NCBI GenBank assembly: GCA_903924715.1
Contig: CAIYCP010000695.1
Span: forward strand, 1-6,836
Direction of reading: 5' to 3'
Length of the DNA stretch: 6,836 nt
DNA from: an uncultured beta proteobacterium
Lineage (GTDB): Bacteria; Pseudomonadota; Gammaproteobacteria; Burkholderiales; Burkholderiaceae_B
Positions 1 to 6,137 of the stretch are shown here, in pieces (the stretch's first letter is position 1; every line of letters starts with the position of its first letter). The notes beneath the pieces are model-generated. The model was not told the DNA's origin and searched no databases. It saw only the letters and a program-made list of their open reading frames with translations. Both the position numbers and the translations under genes were made by a program.

Positions 1-73
1 CGCAATCCGGTAAACTGTCGCACTAACTCTTTATCGGCGCCGTTGCGCCTTGACTCGCCTTGCGGATCCATTT

Positions 74-979
74 ATGGCCACGATTTCGACCTCTAAATTA
101 CCCCGATTCACCGGAAGCATGGTTGCGCTCGCGACACCCATGCACCCTGATGGCAGTATCGATTATCAAAGCCTCGAGGCTTTAATCGACTGGCACGTGC
201 AAGAAGGGACCGACGCACTGGTGATTGTCGGCACGTCCGGCGAGTCGCCTACTGTCAGCGTTGATGAACACGCCGAGATCATCCGCGTTGCGGTTGAGCA
301 TTCTGCAGGCCGAATCCCAGTTATTGCAGGGGTCGGTGCAAATTCCACCAGCGAGGCGATTCATCTAGCTTCGCATGCACGTAAAGTCGGTGCAAAGGCT
401 GGGTTGTCGGTGGTCCCTTACTACAACAAACCCTCTCAAGAGGGAATGTATCAACACTTTAAGGCTGTGCAAGAGGCTGTCGATTTGCCGACCATCCTCT
501 ATAACGTTCCTGGCCGCACCGTTGCCGACTTGGCGCATGACACTGTGCTGCGTTTAGCGCGCGTACCCGGCGTGATTGGCATTAAAGATGCGACAGGTGA
601 TATTGGTCGGGGTGCTTTATTGATTCGTGATTTACCCTCTGATTTTCTAGTGCTAAGCGGCGATGATGCGACGGCTGCTGCGCTGATATTGTTGGGTGGC
701 AGCGGCAATATTTCAGTGACTGCGAATATTGCGCCTCGCGCCATGCATGATTTGTGCAGCGCTGCGTTAAAGGGTGATGTCCAGACGGTTAAGCGTTTGA
801 ATAATTTGCTAGGCCCACTGAACAAGCTGCTGTTTGTTGAGGGCAATCCGGTACCAGTTAAATGGGCGTTGGCTCAGATGGGGCGTATTCCTACCGGAAT
901 CCGTCTGCCTCTGGTTCAATTAAGTGCTCAATTTCATGCTCCCTTGCGAGCAGCAATGTTAGAGGCGGGGTTGCTTTAA
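74..979 (+). CDS. dapA: 4-hydroxy-tetrahydrodipicolinate synthase DapA
   Basis: Condenses pyruvate with L-aspartate-4-semialdehyde, the first committed step of the lysine and meso-diaminopimelate pathway; a cytosolic TIM-barrel enzyme, normally a homotetramer. From the ATG at 74 it is 301 residues, close to the usual 290-300. Visible motifs (301-residue numbering) are GTSGES at 53-58, SVVPYYNKPSQEG at 112-124, YNVPGRT at 143-149 and GIKDATG at 169-175. Lys171 is the Schiff-base lysine, and Tyr143, Tyr117 and Arg148 match E. coli Tyr133, Tyr107 and Arg138. Most lysine-feedback positions (Ser58, His66, Asn90, Glu94, Tyr116) are kept. The residue matching E. coli Thr45 is Ser. The frame stays open to a TTG at 50, but ATG 74 is preferred: it has a weak GGA upstream, and the next ATG (119) would cut off the family-conserved Phe-Thr-Gly-Ser. 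bamC starts one base after the stop. The function is essentially certain; the start is likely. Confidence 0.96.
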   Translation: MATISTSKLPRFTGSMVALATPMHPDGSIDYQSLEALIDWHVQEGTDALVIVGTSGESPTVSVDEHAEIIRVAVEHSAGRIPVIAGVGANSTSEAIHLASHARKVGAKAGLSVVPYYNKPSQEGMYQHFKAVQEAVDLPTILYNVPGRTVADLAHDTVLRLARVPGVIGIKDATGDIGRGALLIRDLPSDFLVLSGDDATAAALILLGGSGNISVTANIAPRAMHDLCSAALKGDVQTVKRLNNLLGPLNKLLFVEGNPVPVKWALAQMGRIPTGIRLPLVQLSAQFHAPLRAAMLEAGLL

Positions 980-980
980 G

Positions 981-2120
981 ATGAAAAGCTTGTTGAACCA
1001 AAAAACGTGTGCAACGCTCTTCGCGCTACTTGCGACCTTTGCGCTCTTGAGCGGCTGCTCCCAGCTTCGCTCGGTCATGAGTGGTGATGACTCGATTGAT
1101 TATAAAAGTGTTGTTCGCGCCGACCCCTTGAGCATTCCTCCCGATCTCACGCAGGCCGCGAACGATCCTCGGTACCGCCCTGCCGCTGGCAGCACCACGT
1201 TTTCGCAGTACCAACTGGCGCAGGCTGGGGGTAAAAGTGTGCCAAGCTCAGCGCAGTCGGGTGTGTTGCCGACACGCAGTGATATGCGTGTGATGCGCGA
1301 TGGTGAGCTGCGCTGGTTGTCTGTAGATATGTCGCCCGAAAAAGCATTTTCGATGACGGCTGATTTTTGGACCGAACGCGGATTCACGCTTGATGTCACG
1401 GATCCTAGGGCCGGTTTAATAGAGACGAACTGGGCTGAAAATCGGGCGAAAATTGGCGAAAGCTGGTTGCGTCAGGCCTTAGGCTCGGTCTTGGATGGTT
1501 TGTACGATAGTGGAACGCGCGATAAATTTCGTACCCGTATAGAACGTGCAGGCAACCGCACTGAAATCTATATCTCACATCGGCACATGGAAGAAATCAG
1601 CAAGATTACGCTTCAGGATGTTGAAACCCGTTGGGCGAACGCAAAAGAAGATCCCGGTCTTAATGCGGCGATGTTAGCTAGGTTGATGGTGTTCTTGGGC
1701 GAAGATGTCGATGGTGCCCGTAAAAAGATGGCTCAGTCCATGCCCGGTGCGCAAGATCCTAAAGTGACCGCGCCCGCTAATGACAAGAGCCTGCTGTTGG
1801 TTGCCGAGCCGTTTGACCGAGCTTGGCGCCGCGTGGGTGTGGCGCTTGACTCGGGTGGTTTCTCGGTAGACGATCGCGATCGCACCGCGGGTGATTTCTA
1901 TGTGCGCTACGTCGATACAGATACCGGCGAAAAACGTGAAGAGCCTGGTGTATTGGCACGTTTGTTTGGTTCAAAAGATCCTGCAAAAGCACCAACGTAT
2001 CGTATCCATTTGGTACAGCAGGGTACTCAGACCGAAATCACTGTGATCGATCCGAAGGGTGTGCGCGATACTAGTGCAACGGCACAACGTTTGTTAAGTG
2101 TGTTAGCAGGCAAGCTCTAG
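981..2120 (+). CDS. bamC: Outer membrane protein assembly factor BamC (NlpB/DapX lipoprotein)
   Basis: A 379-residue lipoprotein of the NlpB/DapX family, an accessory subunit of the BAM machine that inserts beta-barrel proteins into the outer membrane. The N-terminus is a lipoprotein signal: Lys2 and Lys8, a hydrophobic stretch at 11-23, then the lipobox Leu-Ser-Gly-Cys with Cys26 as the lipidated residue. There is no Asp at +2, which fits outer-membrane sorting. Residues 27-100 are low in predicted structure and include the SIDYKSVVRADPLSIPPDL segment, matching the extended BamD-binding arm of E. coli BamC. Two helix-grip domains appear to follow, about 105-205 and 268-375, joined by a helical linker. 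It is somewhat longer than E. coli BamC (344). The start lies one base after the dapA stop, with a purine-rich AGGCGGGG about 11 bases upstream inside dapA, so the two genes are very probably cotranscribed and translationally coupled. The family call rests on the signal peptide, the arm motif, the domain layout and the position after dapA. Confidence 0.9.
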   Translation: MKSLLNQKTCATLFALLATFALLSGCSQLRSVMSGDDSIDYKSVVRADPLSIPPDLTQAANDPRYRPAAGSTTFSQYQLAQAGGKSVPSSAQSGVLPTRSDMRVMRDGELRWLSVDMSPEKAFSMTADFWTERGFTLDVTDPRAGLIETNWAENRAKIGESWLRQALGSVLDGLYDSGTRDKFRTRIERAGNRTEIYISHRHMEEISKITLQDVETRWANAKEDPGLNAAMLARLMVFLGEDVDGARKKMAQSMPGAQDPKVTAPANDKSLLLVAEPFDRAWRRVGVALDSGGFSVDDRDRTAGDFYVRYVDTDTGEKREEPGVLARLFGSKDPAKAPTYRIHLVQQGTQTEITVIDPKGVRDTSATAQRLLSVLAGKL

Positions 2121-2136
2121 TTTTTCGCAGTCCTTC

Positions 2137-2172
2137 AAAAAGCGCGATGGTTTCGGCCTTCGCGCTTTTTTT
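2137..2172 (+). terminator. Rho-independent terminator after bamC
   Basis: AAAAAGCGCGA (2137-2147) pairs exactly with TCGCGCTTTTT (2160-2170), an 11-bp stem. After one mismatch the stem gains two more G-C pairs around a short loop, and the run of T continues to 2172. It lies 17 bases past the bamC stop and separates the dapA-bamC unit from the urease operon. The A-run on the 5' arm would also make a T-run on the other strand, so it could work in both directions. Confidence 0.9.
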
Positions 2173-2184
2173 ATGTTCTGGCCG

Positions 2185-2201
2185 TGAACCAAAATGGTGC
2201 A
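2185..2201 (+). promoter_or_regulatory. Probable NtrC-type operator upstream of ureD
   Basis: The 17 bases TGAACCAAAATGGTGCA match the NtrC consensus TGCACC-N4-TGGTGCA at 12 of 13 specified positions; only the third base (A for C) differs. The site sits between the bamC terminator and ureD, its end 81 bases before the ureD start codon. Urease is a nitrogen-scavenging enzyme often under Ntr control, so the place makes sense. Binding by NtrC is an inference: no canonical sigma-54 promoter (GG-N10-GC) is visible between the site and ureD. Confidence 0.6.
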
Positions 2202-2211
2202 TTTTTAGATT

Positions 2212-2238
2212 GCACAGAGATCTATCTTTTTGCTGTGC
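2212..2238 (+). repeat. Inverted repeat GCACAG-N15-CTGTGC in the ureD upstream region
   Basis: GCACAG at 2212-2217 is the exact reverse complement of CTGTGC at 2233-2238, with 15 bases between. The arms lie just downstream of the NtrC-like site and just before the -10-like TACAAT at 2240. They could be an operator for a dimeric regulator. The arms are short, so chance is possible. Confidence 0.35.
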
Positions 2239-2239
2239 T

Positions 2240-2245
2240 TACAAT
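2240..2245 (+). promoter_or_regulatory. Possible -10 element of the urease operon promoter
   Basis: TACAAT matches the sigma-70 -10 consensus TATAAT at five of six bases. No good -35 hexamer lies 16-18 bases upstream, which would fit an activator-dependent promoter. Transcription would begin near 2252, giving a leader of about 30 bases before ureD. A second, weaker candidate is TATTCT at 2265-2270, which would give an almost leaderless ureD transcript. Neither can be chosen from sequence alone. Confidence 0.3.
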
Positions 2246-2282
2246 TAAGCTTGGGCAAACAATCTATTCTTGAATTTAATTT

Positions 2283-3170
2283 ATGCATCCCGGTGATCAG
2301 CGACATTGGTCTTCTGACCCAGCCCCTCAGAGTGCTGAGTCGACGCTTGCTTCTTGGGCCGCGCGCTTAGCGCTTGACTTTAATCTTGACCCAAATCACC
2401 CGGACGTTAAAACGCGCTTATCACATCAGCACCTTGGTCCACTGCGGATTCAAAAGGCGTTATACCCCGAGGGCCCATCGCCGTGTCACGCGATTATTGT
2501 TCATCCTCCTGGTGGAATCGCAGGTGGTGATCGGCTCGAAGTATTGATCAACAGTCGGCGCGGCAGTCACGGTTTGGTCACAACGCCCTCTGCAGCAAAG
2601 TGGTACGGCGCAGAGGCTTCGCTTGAAGCTTCACAGTTGATTGATATTGACTTGCAAGGGGCGTTTGAATGGTTGCCTCAAGAAACAATCATTTTTAACC
2701 GCGCACGCGTTCGTTCGGATTTGCTGGTGCGCGTGGGCGAGCAGGGTGCAATGCTCGGTTGGGATCATTTGATTTTTGGGCGTCATGCCTCAGATGAATC
2801 ATTTGCTGAAGGGCATTTTCGCCAATCATTAAAAATCGAAATCGATGAACAACTGGTTTGGCATGATCGCTTAGCGCTCTCGGGTCAAGATGCTTTGTTT
2901 GCATCGCCTGTCGGACTGCGTGGGCATTACGCCTGCGCGACGCTGTGGGCCATCTTGCCTGCGACAAAAATATGGGATGAGGCCACGGTGCTAGCCTTGC
3001 GCGAGCAGTCGCAACAGATGGCTTGGACGATTCTTCATCCGCGGTTATTGGTAGGCCGTCTATTGGCTGAGCCGCTCGAACTTAAATTGTTGTTACAACG
3101 CGCCTGGGGGCTATTGCGACCTACGGCGCTGGGTTTGCCTGCAGTTGCACCACGGTTGTGGGCAACTTGA
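2283..3170 (+). CDS. ureD: Urease accessory protein UreD (UreH)
   Basis: Scaffold protein that binds urease apoenzyme and, with UreF and UreG, forms the complex that loads nickel and CO2 into the active site; cytosolic. The 295-residue product carries the family landmarks in order: GPLRIQKALYPEG (52-64), HPPGGIAGGDRLEV (74-87), TTPSAAKWYG (100-109), LQGAFEWLPQETIIF (124-138), and the C-terminal RPTALGLPAVAPRLWAT (279-295). Length is normal for proteobacterial UreD. No other ATG, GTG or TTG in frame gives a full-length protein, so the ATG at 2283 is the only reasonable start. The bases before it are AT-rich and hold no Shine-Dalgarno sequence, unlike ureA, ureB and ureE. It is the first gene of the operon and is followed 25 bases later by ureA. 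Identification is firm. Confidence 0.95.
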   Translation: MHPGDQRHWSSDPAPQSAESTLASWAARLALDFNLDPNHPDVKTRLSHQHLGPLRIQKALYPEGPSPCHAIIVHPPGGIAGGDRLEVLINSRRGSHGLVTTPSAAKWYGAEASLEASQLIDIDLQGAFEWLPQETIIFNRARVRSDLLVRVGEQGAMLGWDHLIFGRHASDESFAEGHFRQSLKIEIDEQLVWHDRLALSGQDALFASPVGLRGHYACATLWAILPATKIWDEATVLALREQSQQMAWTILHPRLLVGRLLAEPLELKLLLQRAWGLLRPTALGLPAVAPRLWAT

Positions 3171-3195
3171 TCATTAAAGTTGTTAAGGAGTACCT

Positions 3196-3498
3196 ATGGA
3201 TCTGACACCGCGCGAAAAAGATAAGTTATTAATTTTTACTGCAAGCTTGCTGGCTGAGCGCCGACGTGCACGCGGTTTGAAACTCAACGTGCCCGAAGCG
3301 ATCGCGATGATTTCGGCCGCCATCATGGAAGGTGCGCGAGACGGGAAAACCGTCGCCGAGCTCATGAGCGATGGCCGCAATATTTTGAATCGGCAGGATG
3401 TGATGGAAGGTGTCGCAGAGATGATTCCAGATATTCAGGTCGAGGCGACGTTTCCGGATGGCACGAAGCTTGTCACTGTGCATCAACCCATTCAGTAA
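3196..3498 (+). CDS. ureA: Urease subunit gamma UreA
   Basis: Smallest structural subunit of urease, which packs with UreB and UreC into the (alpha beta gamma)3 trimer. It is 100 residues, exactly the common bacterial length. It opens with MDLTPREKDKLLIFTASLLAERR and contains RGLKLNVPEAIAMIS, MEGARDGKTVAELM and MIPDIQVEATFPDGTKLVTV, all hallmarks of the family. A strong Shine-Dalgarno AAGGAG (3185-3190) sits five bases before the ATG, the best ribosome site in the window, which fits the need for high subunit output. The ureB ribosome site overlaps the ureA stop codon, so translation of the two is probably coupled. Gamma and beta are separate genes here, not fused as in Helicobacter. Confidence 0.98.
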   Translation: MDLTPREKDKLLIFTASLLAERRRARGLKLNVPEAIAMISAAIMEGARDGKTVAELMSDGRNILNRQDVMEGVAEMIPDIQVEATFPDGTKLVTVHQPIQ

Positions 3499-3507
3499 GG
3501 ATCAAAG

Positions 3508-3834
3508 ATGACTACTACTCCTATGGTTCCGGGCGAAATGATTGTGGCGCCTGGAGAAATCGAGATCAATGTTGATCGTGCGCTGATTAAGGTGCTAGTT
3601 GCGAATACGGGTGATCGTCCCGTACAGATTGGTTCGCACTATCACTTTGCAGAAACGAACGCGGCCTTGCGCTTTGATCGCAAGTTGGCCACTGGGTTTC
3701 GGCTGAATATACCTGCGGGTACCGCAGTGCGTTTTGAGCCGGGCCAAGAGCGTGAGGTTGAACTCGTTGCGTTGGCAGGCGATCGTCAAGTCTATGGATT
3801 TAGAGGTGTTGTGATGGGAGCACTCGACAAATGA
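3508..3834 (+). CDS. ureB: Urease subunit beta UreB
   Basis: Structural beta subunit of urease, 108 residues, within the normal 100-110 range. Recognised by MVPGEMIVAPGEIEIN (6-21), the ANTGDRPVQIGSHYHF block (32-47), the ATGFRLNIPAGTAVRFEPGQ block (61-80) and the end VYGFRGVVMGALDK. It carries no catalytic metal ligands; it stabilises UreC and contacts UreD and UreF during activation. The Shine-Dalgarno AAGGA overlaps the ureA stop codon, nine bases separate the two genes, and its own stop overlaps the ureC start as ATGA (3831-3834), a classic sign of translational coupling. Confidence 0.98.
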   Translation: MTTTPMVPGEMIVAPGEIEINVDRALIKVLVANTGDRPVQIGSHYHFAETNAALRFDRKLATGFRLNIPAGTAVRFEPGQEREVELVALAGDRQVYGFRGVVMGALDK

Positions 3835-5543
3835 AAATTTCAAGACAAGCCTATGCCGAGATGTATGGCCCAACGACGGGCGATCGAATTCGTCTGGCGG
3901 ATACCGCTCTTTTTGCGATGGTCGAAAAAGACTTCACCATCTACGGTGAAGAGGTTAAGTTCGGTGGCGGCAAGGTGATTCGCGATGGTATGGGCCAATC
4001 GCAGCGCATGAGCAAAGATTGTGTTGATACCGTGCTGACCAATGCCTTAATTATTGATTATTGGGGCATCGTTAAGGCAGATATTGGCATCAAGAACGGG
4101 CGTATTGCCGGCATTGGTAAGGCTGGTAATCCTGATATTCAGCCTGGCATCACCATCGTGGTGGGTCCGGCAACAGAAGTCATTGCAGCCGAAGGCATGA
4201 TCGTCACCGCGGGCGGCATTGATAGCCACATTCATTTGATTTGTCCTCAACAAATTGAGGAGGCCCTTAGTTCAGGGGTCACCACGATGATCGGGGGCGG
4301 CACAGGCCCTGCCACGGGCACCTTCGCCACGACGGTCACCCCAGGGCCTTGGCACCTGGCGCGCATGTTGCAGGCGATGGAATCCTATCCGATCAATATC
4401 GGTTTACTTGGCAAGGGAAACGTTTCCTTGCCTGGTCCCTTACATGAACAAATCGAAGCCGGTGCAGTCGGCTTGAAGTTGCACGAAGATTGGGGCAGCA
4501 CACCGGCAGCGATTGATAATTGCTTAAGCGTGGCCGACGAAACCGATACGCAAGTTGCTATTCATACCGATACCTTGAATGAATCAGGTTTTGTTGAAGC
4601 GACGATTGATGCAATTAAAGGGCGCGTGATTCACACGTATCACACCGAAGGTGCGGGTGGCGGTCATGCGCCTGACATCATTCGTATTTGTGGTGAAGCA
4701 AACGTGTTGCCGTCGTCGACAAATCCAACGCGTCCGTTTACGGTGAATACGCTGGACGAACATCTGGATATGTTGATGGTGTGTCACCATCTTGATGCGT
4801 CAATCGCCGAAGATATTGCCTTTGCCGAAAGTCGTATTCGTCGCGAGACTATTGCGGCTGAAGATATTTTGCATGACATTGGCGCGTTTTCGATGATTTC
4901 GTCTGACAGTCAGGCAATGGGACGTGTGGGCGAGGTGATTATGCGCACCTGGCAGACCGCGCACAAAATGCGTGAGCAGCGCGGCTCGATGAGCGAAGCC
5001 GGATTCTCGGATCCCTCAACCAGTGACAATGCGCGCATTAAACGTTACGTTGCAAAATATACGATTAACCCAGCGATCACCCATGGCATGGCCAAAGAGA
5101 TTGGGTCAGTCGAAGTCGGTAAGTTCGCGGATCTGGTGTTGTGGCGGCCCGCGTTTTTTGGTGTCAAACCCTCAACGGTGATTAAAGGTGGGCAAATTGC
5201 AATGGCTGCGATGGGAGACCCAAATGCCTCAATCCCAACACCGCAACCGGTGCATTTCAGACCCCAATTTGGCGCAGCGCAAAGTGCGATCGCAACCAGT
5301 TGCATTACGTTTATGTCTGGCATTGCGATTCAAAAAGGCTTGCCCGCCGAGTTAGGTTTAAAGCGCCATATATCTGCAGTGCAGGGTATGCGCAGCTTGA
5401 CCAAGGCCGACATGAAGCTCAATGCAGCGACACCAAAAATCACAGTTAGCCCCGAAAACTATAAGGTCTATGCAGATGGTGTTTTGCTGGATTGCCCGCC
5501 TGCCAAGACATTACCGATGGCTCAGCGTTACTTTTTATTCTAG
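3831..5543 (+). CDS. ureC: Urease subunit alpha UreC (catalytic)
   Basis: Catalytic subunit of the nickel enzyme urease, amidohydrolase superfamily, converting urea to ammonia and carbamate/CO2. It is 570 residues against 567 in Klebsiella. Every active-site residue is present: nickel ligands His133 and His135 (SHIHLICPQQ), the carbamylated Lys216 and substrate-contacting His218 (GLKLHEDWG), His245 (AIHTDTLNESGF), His271 (YHTEGAGGGHAPD) and Asp359 (SSDSQAMGR). The mobile flap with Cys318 and His319 (MVCHHLD) and Arg335 is intact. The C-terminus PMAQRYFLF is the usual one. The three extra residues probably lie around 386-400, a region that varies in the family. The start is fixed by the 4-base ATGA overlap with ureB and by the conserved ISRQAYAEMYGPTTGD opening. 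The enzyme is predicted to be active once UreDEFG have loaded nickel. Confidence 0.99.
   Translation: MKISRQAYAEMYGPTTGDRIRLADTALFAMVEKDFTIYGEEVKFGGGKVIRDGMGQSQRMSKDCVDTVLTNALIIDYWGIVKADIGIKNGRIAGIGKAGNPDIQPGITIVVGPATEVIAAEGMIVTAGGIDSHIHLICPQQIEEALSSGVTTMIGGGTGPATGTFATTVTPGPWHLARMLQAMESYPINIGLLGKGNVSLPGPLHEQIEAGAVGLKLHEDWGSTPAAIDNCLSVADETDTQVAIHTDTLNESGFVEATIDAIKGRVIHTYHTEGAGGGHAPDIIRICGEANVLPSSTNPTRPFTVNTLDEHLDMLMVCHHLDASIAEDIAFAESRIRRETIAAEDILHDIGAFSMISSDSQAMGRVGEVIMRTWQTAHKMREQRGSMSEAGFSDPSTSDNARIKRYVAKYTINPAITHGMAKEIGSVEVGKFADLVLWRPAFFGVKPSTVIKGGQIAMAAMGDPNASIPTPQPVHFRPQFGAAQSAIATSCITFMSGIAIQKGLPAELGLKRHISAVQGMRSLTKADMKLNAATPKITVSPENYKVYADGVLLDCPPAKTLPMAQRYFLF
4410..4432 (+). repeat. Near-perfect palindrome inside ureC
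   Basis: A perfect 12-base palindrome GGAAACGTTTCC (4416-4427) is flanked by GGCAA (4410-4414) and TTGCC (4428-4432), which are also complementary; a single extra G at 4415 is the only break. It covers codons 194-201 of ureC (Gly-Lys-Gly-Asn-Val-Ser-Leu-Pro), a conserved protein segment, so coding constraint explains part of it. No function is assigned. Confidence 0.5.
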
Positions 5544-5547
5544 GTGA
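5542..5547 (+). promoter_or_regulatory. Ribosome binding site that sets the ureE start
   Basis: AGGTGA overlaps the ureC stop codon and lies four bases before the ATG at 5552. The same frame is open back to an ATG at 5492 within ureC, and another ATG lies at 5561, but only 5552 has a well-spaced Shine-Dalgarno. Confidence 0.65.
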
Positions 5548-5551
5548 CACG

Positions 5552-6133
5552 ATGGCCATTATGTTAAATGCGCGTTGCGCCTTCGACGACCCGCGCTTGC
5601 GCAGTGAAAGCGCCGCCTGGCCTGAGCCTTGGCCCGTGCTTGAATTGACGCTGGAAGATCGCCAGCGCTGGCGCTTAGCGGCCATGCTGCCCAGCGGTCG
5701 TGCGGTCGCGGTGATTTTGCCGCGCACTGAGCATATGCAACACGGTGATGTGTTGTGTGGTGATCTAGGTGAGCGCGTGGTGGTGCAAGCTGCAGTAGAA
5801 GAGCTCTTTTGTATTGAAGCGAGTAATCCTTTTGAGCTGATGCGCATCGTGTATCACCTGGCGAATCGACATGTGCGTGCGATGCTGTCGACCGATGCCG
5901 TGTGGATTCAGCCCGATCCTGTACTGGCGGATATGGTGCGACGCCTTGGCGGTACCGTGACTGTTGTGCAGCAGGCGTTTATCCCAGAAGGCGGTGCGTA
6001 TGCCGCGGGTCAAGGGGGCGGGCATCACCATCATCACCATGCATCGGAGTGCGGTGTTGAAGAGCATGATCAGGCCATGGGCAATCTAGGTGAAGAGCTG
6101 TCAATTGCCGCCCATGCGCGGGCAAAGTCATAA
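5552..6133 (+). CDS. ureE: Urease accessory protein UreE, nickel metallochaperone
   Basis: Cytosolic dimeric chaperone that binds nickel and passes it to the UreDFG-apourease complex. From the ATG at 5552 the product is 193 residues. An N-terminal peptide-binding domain includes LTLEDRQRWR (32-41) and the LPRTEHMQHGDVL block (56-68). The C-terminal metal-binding domain includes YHLANRHV (101-108), whose His107 matches the essential nickel ligand His96 of Klebsiella UreE, and PEGGAYAAG (145-153). A histidine-rich tail with six His in a row (158-163) and later His172, His188 and Cys167 follows, giving extra nickel binding as in many UreE proteins. Where Klebsiella has auxiliary ligands His110 and His112, the aligned residues here are Pro121 and Pro123. 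A Trp-Pro-rich stretch (22-28) sits near the start. It begins 8 bases after ureC and ends 4 bases before ureF. Confidence 0.94.
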   Translation: MAIMLNARCAFDDPRLRSESAAWPEPWPVLELTLEDRQRWRLAAMLPSGRAVAVILPRTEHMQHGDVLCGDLGERVVVQAAVEELFCIEASNPFELMRIVYHLANRHVRAMLSTDAVWIQPDPVLADMVRRLGGTVTVVQQAFIPEGGAYAAGQGGGHHHHHHASECGVEEHDQAMGNLGEELSIAAHARAKS

Positions 6134-6137
6134 CGCA

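Noticed and set aside
36..49. Small hairpin GGCGC-CGTT-GCGCC before dapA
   Set aside because: Five pairs with no T-run after it; too short to call a terminator or regulatory element. The first 73 bases hold no gene I can support.
50..73. TTG start at 50 for dapA, adding eight residues
   Set aside because: No ribosome site precedes it, the extra residues are not typical of DapA, and an ATG at 74 gives the usual length.
499..846. Reverse-strand open frame of 115 codons within dapA
   Set aside because: Fully inside a conserved gene and without protein-like features; a shadow frame.
2251..2280. TTGGGC and TTTAAT as a -35/-10 pair before ureD
   Set aside because: Spacing is acceptable, but transcription would start inside the ureD coding region, downstream of the only possible start codon.
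4244..4261. 7-bp hairpin TCCTCAA-CAAA-TTGAGGA in ureC
   Set aside because: Short stem in a strongly conserved coding block (Cys-Pro-Gln-Gln-Ile-Glu-Glu); no reason to see more than chance.
5492..5551. Upstream ATG extending ureE by 20 residues into ureC
   Set aside because: The extension overlaps the ureC C-terminus and has no family resemblance; ATG 5552 has its own AGGTGA.
5660..5673. 14-base perfect palindrome CGCCAGCGCTGGCG in ureE
   Set aside because: It has no loop and arises from repeated CGC Arg codons around Gln and Trp; probably chance in GC-rich coding sequence.
5446..5847. Reverse-strand open frame of 133 codons across the ureC-ureE joint
   Set aside because: It overlaps two certain genes, has a low-complexity Ser/Arg-rich translation and no recognisable motif; a shadow frame.
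6090..6137. GTG (6090) or ATG (6114) starts for ureF
   Set aside because: Both lie in ureE, would add unusual residues, and lack a well-spaced ribosome site; ATG 6138 gives the standard UreF N-terminus.
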